64,000 nt of DNA from Alligator mississippiensis (lineage: Eukaryota > Chordata > Crocodylia > Alligatoridae): contig NC_081824.1 in NCBI RefSeq assembly GCF_030867095.1, positions 144,179,433 to 144,243,432 on the forward strand. The letters are read 5' to 3'. Position 1 is the first letter of the stretch. Every line of letters begins with the position of its first letter. Under the pieces are notes generated by a model. It was not told where the DNA came from and did no database searches. It worked only from the letters and a program-made list of their open reading frames with translations. The translations under genes and the position numbers were made by a program. Shown here in pieces: positions 58,301 to 64,000 of the stretch.

Positions 58301-60573
58301 TATTGCCAGCTCTGTCCCTTGGATCCCCTTAAATCATGAGGTTTTGAAAACAGAGGCCCCCTGATGCATATTACATTTAAAATGTTAACAGGTGAATTGT
58401 GCCTTAAATAGTAACCCAGCCGCACATTCAAGTCAATTTAAGGCATTCATAGATTCATAGATGTTTGAGTCGGAAGGGACCTCAGTAGATCATTGAATCT
58501 GGCCACCCCTCAGTAGATCATTGAGTCCGACCTCCCTATATACCTGCAGGTACCTTCCGAAGGTACCTTACTGTATGATCATACGGTAAATGAACCTAAT
58601 TCTATTCCACATATAATGTGTAGTAACTTTGTGGCTTGTTTTTCATGCCTTAAATTCAATGTGTGGTGAGTTGGGGCTGGCCCATGACAAATCCCAACAC
58701 TCAGCTCAGTGTCAGGGTCCAGCATGGGGCAACCTCAAGATCTGGAACACAGCTGTCCCCTGCCCAGTCAGGCTGGGGAGAACCATTCCCTGGACCCAAG
58801 GGTCCCACTTGGCCCCCAGAGGCAGAAGGGGGATGCAGTGATCCTGATATCAGGGAGTGTCTCCTCCAATTTCAGGCTCACTGCACCCCAGACCTTTAAA
58901 AACCATGTGTGTAGGTGAGCTGCATGAACAGTTTTCTGACATTCTGGTCCCTGGGACCCTGGGGTTAGGAGCCTGTCCCTGATCCCACGATCCCCAGCAC
59001 CTATGTTGTCAGAAAACCATATGTACAGTTCAGCTTCACACGTGGTTTTTAAAGGTTCCAGCATGATGGAACCCCAGGACTGCAGAAAGGCTCCCTGATC
59101 CTGGGGTCCCTGTGTACCAGGATCTACAAAAACCATGTGTGCTGTGCAGCTGGGGGGGCGCACACAGTTTTTGCTCATTTCCCATTATGGGAACCCCAGG
59201 ATCAGCAACCACAGCCCGATCCTGGGGTCCCTGTGCCCAGGGATGAGTAAAAATCACATGTGCCTCCCATCTAGGGTTTTGTCTGATTGTGGGCACCTAG
59301 CTTTCAACTTGTTGATGCAAGCTTGGGATCATGGTCCTGGTGTCCCCTTGCACTGGCAAGTAAAGTGTGATTGGAATTTAATGCCTGATCTCAAAATCAC
59401 ATGCACTGCCATGCATGTGTGGTATGGCAGGAGTTGCAGTAGTTGGGACTGCAAATCAGATACCATCATGCCTTTAAGTGAATGTCTGTTAGTGGCCTGA
59501 GATTCTCACAGAAGCCAGAGGAGTCCAGGAAAGGAGGCTTTGGAGAAATCACCATGGACCATGAGACTCATGTTAAAGTTGCAAATGTTAGGAGTACAGA
59601 GGATGAGCATATGAGGATGCACACAAGATCTCACAGCTCCCTGCATGTACACTCTCACTCATTATTCCTTTCATTGCCACTGGGTCAGCTCCTATTGTGT
59701 GGCAACATCTTTGAAACATGAACAAATATGAGTAGATTAAAAAGGAGGAGGATGACAGAAGACCCAGGAAAAAAAATCTGACCACTCTGGGACCACTCTC
59801 TTGGCAAGGAATCCAGATCTAGTTTCCCTCCTCCCATCCTCAGAAAGCACCCACTGCTCATGAATGTACAAACAACTTCATACACATGTTTTGAACAATA
59901 GTGTCTGCACCAAGATAGATAGACTGTACACTTGCAAAAGCAATCTTTGCTCAAGTGTTAGAGTATATTAGCTCCACACACATGCAACTATTTGCTACAC
60001 TACCCTGGCCTGTTATTCAGACTTTCAGTTGTCCCTCTGATGTGTTCCCTTTTCTTACAAAGCAAAGGTACTTTGGAGATTGGTGTTCTTTTCATCAAAT
60101 ATTTCAGAAATTTTCCTTTGACTAAATCATTCTTTACTAGAGCTATTCGTAGTCTAGAAAAATGTTTAGAATAAACGTGGTTTGCAGGGTTGAAAAAAGA
60201 GTCCAGCTTTTGAGATTTACTTTTCCCTTTAGGTATGTTCCATTTCCCTTTTTCTTTTTTCCCTATTTTTAAGGAGAAATTGATATTGATCTGAAAGTGA
60301 AAACAGTTTTTAGATGACAGTTTTGCACTACACTTATTGCTCACTTCTTCTTTTTGTTAAATGCAGATCAGCATTGAAATCTGAACTAGATGTCAGCTGC
60401 TTCATAATTACAAAGAAAATAGTTGGGAATCATTATATTCACTGCCCTTTCATTCTTTGCCTAGGCCAATCAGACCAGGAATTGGTATAAGACAGAAGAC
60501 TTTTGAGGAATTTGTTGAAGAACAATTGAAAGTAGACTCTCAAATAGTAGAAAAACATCAGCAGGAGCAGCAG
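36701..60573 (+). CDS. TCP10/CPAP (CENPJ)-family gene, 5' and middle exons, 3' end beyond the window
   Basis: Exons 36701-37301, 38612-38708, 46519-46758, 47796-47909, 52980-53121 and 60465-60573 join in one frame. From ATG 36858 (A at -3, G at +4) they give 382 codons, still open at the last donor. Two blocks match human CPAP as I know it: a Gln/Glu-rich coiled-coil segment [20 protein letters not shown], and [20 protein letters not shown], the counterpart of CPAP's tubulin-binding region. The N-terminal 148 residues and the Ser/Pro-rich exon at 46519 are not strongly conserved. The C-terminal TCP10/G-box domain would lie to the right. The neighbouring GPR31-type gene matches the human TCP10-GPR31 neighbourhood, so a TCP10-type paralogue is more likely than CENPJ itself. 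Family products act at centrioles or are testis-enriched. Confidence is high for family, moderate for paralogue and isoforms. Confidence 0.8.
37849..37952 (+). CDS. candidate alternative start exon of the TCP10-like gene (contains a possible 15-nt microexon)
   Basis: A good acceptor (ctgttttgcag) ends at 37848 and the donor gagcag/gtaatg follows 37952. In the frame of the next exon an ATG at 37911, directly after TGA, gives [14 protein letters not shown] joining SPRQQEQV. Alternatively the internal acceptor ending at 37937 defines a phase-neutral 15-nt exon SEQEQ. Confidence 0.4.
38612..38708 (+). CDS. TCP10-like coiled-coil exon
   Basis: The acceptor tgttcacag ends at 38611 and the donor ccag/gtacta begins at 38709. 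The exon encodes [20 protein letters not shown] and [12 protein letters not shown], close to the CPAP segment that reads KKQEQLKRQQLEQLQRLM in human. Confidence 0.85.
39186..40680. other. TCP10-like intron, no gene seen
   Basis: Frames on the minus strand (39186-39596, 39626-40008) lack splice or domain support. The region around 39700-39880 is GC-rich and may be an old repeat. Confidence 0.4.
40694..41644 (-). CDS. GPR31: GPR31-type G-protein-coupled receptor, intact, intronless coding region
   Basis: The product has 316 residues (human GPR31 has about 319) with seven membrane spans. The start at 41644 is chosen because MANCSVPDK aligns with the human N-terminus carrying the NCS glycosylation site. 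An in-frame ATG at 41806 would add 54 unrelated residues and is probably 5'UTR. Visible motifs are [14 protein letters not shown] in TM2, a Cys85-Cys158 pair, [13 protein letters not shown] at the end of TM3 (ERY at 109-111 in place of DRY), VCFLP in TM6, and [12 protein letters not shown] in TM7 (DPxxY). The sub-branch is that of GPR31, OXER1 and the hydroxycarboxylic acid receptors. Human GPR31 is described as a plasma-membrane receptor for 12(S)-HETE; the ligand here is inferred. It lies antisense within a TCP10-like intron. No frame damage is seen. Confidence 0.9.
   Translation of the reverse strand: MANCSVPDKAMETAVSILLSLEFGMGITNNAIALWIFFFRLKIWKPHVIYLLNLVIADILLNICLPLRLIFFVTHMAWDFKDTLCRVVLFVLSLSQAVSIAFLTAMAVERYIRVVHPNNNLRFFTTKTVKVIASLVWFLAMGLTVEILFSPQHQNVKCRSFSLHGETNFHTIGHDVIFFLKLLIPFSLILFCTTGIIKKLRKSRQGTKKQPRLQKAKLLVITVVVVFGVCFLPSMLGRMLTYILQSSENCAAFHVAVHVTDVTVCWSYLNSAIDPIVYCFSSPTFQHSYNKFIHSIRLKRNEAEPQSLDISKDSET
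41824..43540. other. upstream of the GPR31-type gene, no further gene seen
   Basis: AT-rich intron DNA. A short mixed TG/AC microsatellite with a hairpin-like centre lies at about 42452-42503. Any 5'UTR exon of the GPR31-type gene would be here, but none is evident. Confidence 0.4.
43540..44545 (+). mobile_element. older CR1 LINE, reverse-transcriptase C-terminal half, frameshifted
   Basis: The translations [40 protein letters not shown] and [20 protein letters not shown] occur in successive frames. They carry stops and shifts but are in the correct CR1 order. It is more diverged than the copies at 50553 and 56768. Confidence 0.85.
45290..45700 (+). mobile_element. Penelope-like element 3' fragment
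   Basis: The sequence is colinear with the complement of 13363-13690. The phrases cttcatcaaccttctagat, ttcattccatccaggaagag, cgacgaagggttttt and gaaagcttgc recur, and the end aaaaccttgtctgcc matches. Only the 3' part is kept. Confidence 0.65.
45901..45988 (+). repeat. G-run with (CAGA)n microsatellite
   Basis: Thirteen G (45901-45913) lead into a GA-rich tract and later acagacagacagacag (45973-45988). CCAAT boxes occur on both sides. It is G-quadruplex prone. Confidence 0.6.
46519..46758 (+). CDS. TCP10-like Ser/Pro-rich exon
   Basis: The acceptor gttcttttag ends at 46518. The donor gtccag at 46759 gives 240 bases; gttggt at 46765 would add two codons. The phase is neutral, so skipping keeps the frame. 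The exon encodes [19 protein letters not shown] and a Pro/Ser/Gln-rich remainder. The donor is weak, so the border is less sure than the acceptor. Confidence 0.55.
47120..47190 (-). repeat. CR1 3'-tail fragment
   Basis: The segment gatcatagactcagaaaag, then catgtctggaaaggacc, is the complement of a CR1 3' end. Confidence 0.5.
47796..47909 (+). CDS. TCP10-like exon
   Basis: The acceptor attttaag ends at 47795 and the donor caaag/gtaaat begins at 47910. The exon encodes [18 protein letters not shown], then [17 protein letters not shown]. Both phases agree with the neighbouring exons. Confidence 0.75.
48170..48275 (+). repeat. MIR SINE fragment
   Basis: The segment gacctgggtttggtttccag, then gatcaagtcacttgccctct, follows the MIR consensus from the tRNA-like B box into the core. 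Confidence 0.55.
48480..48750. repeat. palindrome-containing DNA-transposon relic
   Basis: The sequence catgccagatatttaaaatctggcatg-like at 48560-48586 forms a hairpin. Flanking sequence resembles the 61637-62086 family (atggcatgataaa nearby at 48813-48825). Confidence 0.4.
49396..50195. mobile_element. foldback hAT-like element, 800 bp, with perfect 8-bp target duplication
   Basis: The element starts taggggtgtgc and ends gcacagcccta. It is flanked by identical atggctag at 49388-49395 and 50196-50203. Long inner arms pair: tttctacatacctcaaggta (about 49577-49596) is matched by its complement in the right half (about 50002-50022). The centre holds two further palindromes around cttccagtccacttccaggt and ggtccacttctgggtccg. 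It encodes no transposase. Confidence 0.85.
50357..52770. mobile_element. palindromic DNA-transposon relic, split by a CR1
   Basis: The left part (about 50357-50550: ggcccctgccacatgttaca, then ccattaattgaatg) and the right part (about 52490-52770: ccccctgcaccagcaagaaa to agctggggcccag) correspond to the two ends of the uninterrupted relative at 61637-62086. The CR1 at 50553-52300 sits between them. Confidence 0.5.
50553..52300 (-). mobile_element. CR1 LINE, 5'-truncated, about 1.75 kb, reverse transcriptase disabled
   Basis: The minus-strand translations in order are [62 protein letters not shown] (motif A), [20 protein letters not shown], then [13 protein letters not shown] where FADDTK is usual. 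The frames shift between blocks. The 3' end carries the tatgaaactat repeat, as in the copy at 12152. Confidence 0.9.
52980..53121 (+). CDS. TCP10-like exon
   Basis: The acceptor gacatatag ends at 52979 and the donor gacag/gtgagg begins at 53122. The exon encodes [19 protein letters not shown], then [20 protein letters not shown]. It leaves two bases for an Arg codon completed by 60465 or by the candidate exon at 53788. Confidence 0.8.
53788..53850 (+). CDS. candidate phase-neutral cassette exon of the TCP10-like gene
   Basis: A good acceptor (ccttttgcttttgcag) ends at 53787. In the required phase it reads [21 protein letters not shown] weak donor gtacaa at 53851 makes a 63-nt symmetric exon. 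Without that donor the frame stays open to TAG at 54008-54010, so an alternative terminal exon is also possible. Confidence 0.35.
54052..54307. mobile_element. MITE-like element, 256 bp
   Basis: Inverted ends gggtgtgtctgcatg and catgtgtagacatgtcc are flanked by TCT on both sides. The interior repeats gcacattagtgt, its complement and gcatagtag-like words, so it folds on itself. Confidence 0.6.
54558..56599. mobile_element. large non-autonomous DNA-transposon-like element with GC-rich filling
   Basis: The left end aggcatgtccaaac and right end gtttgagac to tctggacgtgccc are imperfect inverted repeats beside TAA (a 3-bp duplication is possible, as in PIF/Harbinger). The 2-kb interior is GC-rich, with tandem gcagggcccacatg-like repeats at about 55830-55940 and a T19 run at 56434-56452. 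Long frames on both strands follow from these repeats. Confidence 0.45.
56768..57735 (-). mobile_element. CR1 LINE, 5'-truncated
   Basis: The minus strand reads [18 protein letters not shown], then [35 protein letters not shown] and [18 protein letters not shown]. The 3' tail with the catagaatcatagaatca repeat is at 56772-56790. It is well preserved but lacks the 5' part and has a frame break near 57207. Confidence 0.9.
58440..58530 (-). repeat. CR1 3'-tail fragment
   Basis: The segment cattcatagattcatagatg, then gagtcggaagggacctcagt, is the complement of a CR1 3' terminus. A short duplication (cagtagatcattga) follows. Confidence 0.7.
58640..59480. repeat. GC-rich palindromic repeat mosaic
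   Basis: Blocks built on aaaaaccatgtgtg, gatcctggggtccctgtg and their complements recur in both orientations. The right part (59310-59480) is related to 52490-52770 and 61840-62086. There is no gene. Confidence 0.45.
60465..60573 (+). CDS. TCP10-like exon with CPAP tubulin-binding-type motif
   Basis: The acceptor tttgcctag ends at 60464 and the donor cagcag/gtattg begins at 60574 in phase 0. The exon encodes [20 protein letters not shown], then [17 protein letters not shown]. Human CPAP, as I know it, has [20 protein letters not shown] in its tubulin-binding region; the Phe of TFE is kept. Downstream exons are outside or unrecognised. Confidence 0.85.
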
Positions 60574-60898
60574 GTATTGTGCTGTTTGCTATACTGGTGG
60601 TGTTCTGCTTCTACTTTCTGATGTGCCCTTCTGCTTGCCAGTGATGCGTAGGCCTTGTTCTAGCTCTCTGCACAAGAATGTCTCCTATTGCCTTTTTAAC
60701 ACCAAATTAAAAAAAAGGTCAAAAAGGGTCAATCATCTACCCAAATTCAGCAGCTTACTGGGTTAAGGCATTTTGATTTCTATAGGCAATAGCACCCAAC
60801 AGAATGGTGTGGCTAGCATCCCACCTAGAAGCTGATCCAGAGGTAGTGAAGTGGCATAGATAAACCCCATTTTGGATCACTCCACCCTCTTTTTTAAG

Positions 60899-60910
60899 TC
60901 CCTGGAGCAG
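60899..60910 (+). CDS. possible 12-nt microexon of the TCP10-like gene
   Basis: The tract ccctcttttttaag is followed by tccctggagcag and then gtaaga. It would add SLEQ in phase 0 right after QQEQQ. Short exons arise by chance, so this is tentative. Confidence 0.2.
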
Positions 60911-61636
60911 GTAAGAGTTTCCACTTGTCTCCCCATCCCTTCCCCTCCTTATTCAGCAGCACCTCAACTCCTCTCCTCTTCCCACTCATTCCCTCCCTGT
61001 CTCCACCCACCACTGCTACTATTCCTGCTGAATTCTAACCATTTCCAACTAATTTAAAGGAAATCTATTTCAGGATGACCCTGCTAGTCTATTTATCAGC
61101 CCTTCCTATCAAAAATCTGTATGGGTCTGATAATCATGTCCCTTTGACTTTTGGTCTGTCATTTTGGGGGGGTGGGGAAGGGCAGGTTCTTGCCAGGTAG
61201 TGAGTGCTCTGATCCTAATGTTTCAAAGACTGCAGGCTTACGCTTACCTGTAAACACACAAGTATTCCCTTTGATTTGAATGAGATGTCTCACATGCTTA
61301 AAGATAACGATGTACCCAAATGCTTTGAATAGACCGGAATGCTCAATGCTTTGGGCAGCTTCAGTCCACTGATCTTTGTAAAATGTGCAGAATTATAAGC
61401 CCTGAAGGCTGAGCTCTTTAGTTATTTCAGAAGACAGGTGTAGCTTGGACATTAACAGTTCAGACTTCTCAGTTGTTATTCTCCGCAGCTGACCTGCATG
61501 ACATACCTGTAGGGACTAGTAGACAATTCATTTTCCATGGCCCATTAAATCCTTCCTGCTGAGGTGGACCTCAAGCAAGATCTAGTAGTATCTCCAAGCA
61601 CTGTTGGCTTTTAAGCACTTTTTAAAAGGTGGACCC

Positions 61637-62086
61637 TGGGCCCCTACCATGTGTTACACTTAAGATGTGATTAACTGGTTAATCACATCTTAAATTGTAT
61701 CCCAGCCATGTGTTAAAGCAAAGAATGGTGCGATAAAGCAAGGAATAAGTCACAAAGTTATTACACAAAAATGTTCAATAACTTTTTGGATGGTTCCTAT
61801 CATGCCATTAATTGAATGTGTAGCCAGGTACTTCTCTGTGGCTGGTGGACCCATCAGCTGAGGGGCCTTCCAGTTGCGGGAGCTTGCTTCCTGCTGCTGC
61901 AGGGTCAGTCTGGGATCGTTATCCCAGGCTCCCCCTGCACCAGCAAAAAGCACGATGGGATCTGATATTCAATCCCACAGTCATGCCTCCTGCCATGTAT
62001 GTGTGACATGGAAGGAAACATGATTGTGGGGATTGCGCATCAGATCCTATCATGTCTTTGCCTGCATATCTGGCAGAGGCCTTAGT
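61637..62086. mobile_element. palindrome-bearing DNA-transposon relic, about 450 bp
   Basis: The ends ggcccctaccatg and ctggcagaggcc are imperfect inverted repeats. Near the left end lies a perfect 16-bp-arm palindrome with a 2-base loop (61660-61693, arm ttaagatgtgattaac). It is related to the split copy at 50357-52770. Confidence 0.55.
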
Positions 62087-63150
62087 GTCAAATATGACAG
62101 TGTTTTTTGTCCACTTATAATTGCATTTATCTTTAAGCACTAGTTTTGCTGTCTTGCAACATTTACTGACCTGCAAAATATAGTTTTGTATCAAACATAT
62201 TTTGAAACCCAGAGCATTAAACTCCAATTCTCTTTGTTCACTAACAAAGTAACACACTCAGATTCCAAGTGATTCTTGTTTATTTGTTATGCAGAGCATA
62301 CATATTTCCTTTAGGTGAAGGCAGACCCAAAAGCAAAACTTCTTACCCACAATAGTTATTCTTTTTTTCTTCATTCTTTCTTACACTCTCTAAAACAGGA
62401 ACACAAAAGGCAAAAAGGTGATGTATGCATAAGAGAGTGACATTTAGTATCTATGTCTTGGTGAGGAAAACTGGTATGTTAATGCAATGGAAGCAAATGC
62501 TATGTAGTTATAGATATTAAGACCAACATTTTCAAACTTGAATGCTTAAACTAAGCAATTAAATGCATATATAGCCACCTGAATTAAGTATTCCATTTTG
62601 AGAGATGCTGGGAAATCAAGTAGTCAAGTAGTCAATCCATTTTGAAAATCAGACTATTAATATAGATGCCTTACTTTAGTCACTCACATTTGAAAATGTT
62701 GGTTTGTCAGTACAGACACCTGAGAAAATTATCACATAACATGGGACTAGACTAGAACATCATCTTGCTTTCCTATTAAAAAATGACTGCCACCTACTAC
62801 TTGAGCTGAAGGAGAAGTCCTACAGTTGCTGGTAGTAGAAGATCTCATATCCTTCTAGTAGGCTCACTGCTTGAGCTTTACCCATTTGCTTAGTTACTCA
62901 AAGTAGGTACTGTATGCTAGACTTCTGGAGGCCCAGTTGAGTATCCTGTAAAATCCTTTGCTTGTGCAATATTGTACATTGTTTGAGTCTTCGTATAATT
63001 TATGATTAACAGAACACTCAGAACCATGTACTGTCAAGAACTTATATGCTAATTTCCATTCATATAAGGGAAATAATAAGAATTGCTTGAAGATGGTAAG
63101 GAACTTAAACATAAAAATACCAAAGTCGAACTTCCATTTTGCCTCTAATG
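62087..63150. other. TCP10-like intron or flank, no gene seen
   Basis: AT-rich, without paired splice signals in the expected phase and without recognised repeats. Confidence 0.4.
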
Positions 63151-63155
63151 TGATG

Positions 63156-63702
63156 CAGATGGGGTATCAAACTCTTCTGGCCCCACAGGGCCAGATGAGT
63201 GGCATAGAACCAGCCTATGGGCTATATAAATGGTGTGCAGCCATCCCCATGGAGTGGACTGGGCCCACAGATGCCTCTTTCCCACCCCCCACAACATGCA
63301 GGATCCAGACCCCCAGTGCTCACTCCAAGGTCCAGGGCTGCTGCCCGTCCACTCTAGCTGGATCAGGATGTGATCTGCATATGGTGCCCACTCCAGCTGG
63401 TCTGGGGTGAGCGTTGCATGCAGCATCAGTGCTGGAGCAGGAGTCACATGCAGCACACATGTCAGACTGGCTAGAGCTGGCTCTGGATAAGACATGCAGG
63501 GGATCCATGGCCCCTCCCCTCCGTGCATGCGGCATGGGAAACATGGCACATGGTGCCATGTGCGCCATGTCCCCAGGACCTGCATGTGGGACTGGTCCAG
63601 CATGCACCATATGTGGCATGTGAGTTAACTCAAGACCCAGGGCCAGCTGTGAGGGCTGGATGATATATCTCTGGCCTGTGGGCCATACCTTTGACATCCC
63701 TG
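63156..63702. mobile_element. non-autonomous hAT-like element, GC-rich
   Basis: The left end cagatggggtatcaaac and right end ctttgacatccctg are imperfect inverted repeats. Flanks atgtgatg and agttgatt agree at five of eight. The interior resembles the 10269 and 30829 copies (ggccagatgagtggc, cctgtgggccata). Confidence 0.5.
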
Positions 63703-63824
63703 AGTTGATTTAGTTGCTGATTACCTCAAACTTTCTTGTCTCCTTGGGACTCCTCTGTTCTACTTCTATCATTTCCCATTCTTTCCATGACAGCCTAATG
63801 CATCCTCAGAGATTGATCTTGTTT

Positions 63825-63885
63825 CATAAGAATTGCTACACAATGCATTTAGTTCATCCAGCCCAGTATTCTGTCACCAACCATG
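63825..63885 (-). repeat. CR1 3'-tail-like fragment
   Basis: The complement reads actgggctggatgaactaaa, then agcaattcttatg, a common CR1-type 3' tail. Confidence 0.4.
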
Positions 63886-64000
63886 GCAAATAGTAAATGC
63901 TCTGGAGAAAGAGTGTAAGAAACAGGACATGTTCAGAATGATCTCTCCCATATCACATCCTTCCAGTTTCCAACAGTCATAAACTTAGGGAAGCCTGGGA

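Overview
This window is vertebrate nuclear DNA, with intron-split genes on both strands, a CpG island and dense decayed transposons. The mix of many CR1 LINE pieces, abundant non-autonomous hAT elements, a Penelope-like element and scarce MIR points to a non-mammalian amniote. I favour a crocodilian, with a turtle as the alternative. No bacterial, organellar or CRISPR-like content is present.

Layout: (1) 1-18,665, plus strand: the last seven coding exons of a major-facilitator transporter of the SLC16 (monocarboxylate transporter) family, closest in my reading to MCT8/MCT10. The 5' exons lie left of the window. (2) 18,666-27,700: intergenic DNA rich in DNA transposons, with one orphan exon-like segment at 21,113-21,210. 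(3) 27,720-28,440: a CpG island with a good plus-strand splice donor, probably the promoter and non-coding first exon of the next gene. (4) 36,701 to beyond the right edge, plus strand: a gene of the TCP10/CPAP (CENPJ) family. Six exons join in phase, and several further small or alternative exons are possible. (5) 40,694-41,644, minus strand: an intact intronless GPR31-type receptor lying inside an intron of the TCP10-like gene.

GPR31 next to TCP10-family genes matches the human 6q27 arrangement as I know it, and this supports both names. GPR31 is a lipid-mediator receptor, the TCP10/CPAP family is linked to centrioles and tubulin, and the SLC16-like protein is a membrane transporter. Nothing in the sequence suggests that they form one pathway.

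The rest is introns and repeats, many of which can be delimited from their terminal inverted repeats and target-site duplications. Highlights are a Penelope-like element between perfect 13-bp duplications; a foldback hAT element between perfect 8-bp duplications; a pogo-like element retaining a PCNA-binding-motif-like tail; a hAT element carrying a nested CR1; and a tandem array of about 185-193-bp units whose period becomes regular once three later insertions are removed. I see no evidence of a wholly new biological system. The best leads are gene-structure questions (micro, cassette and alternative exons), a substituted key residue in the transporter, and the transposon structures.
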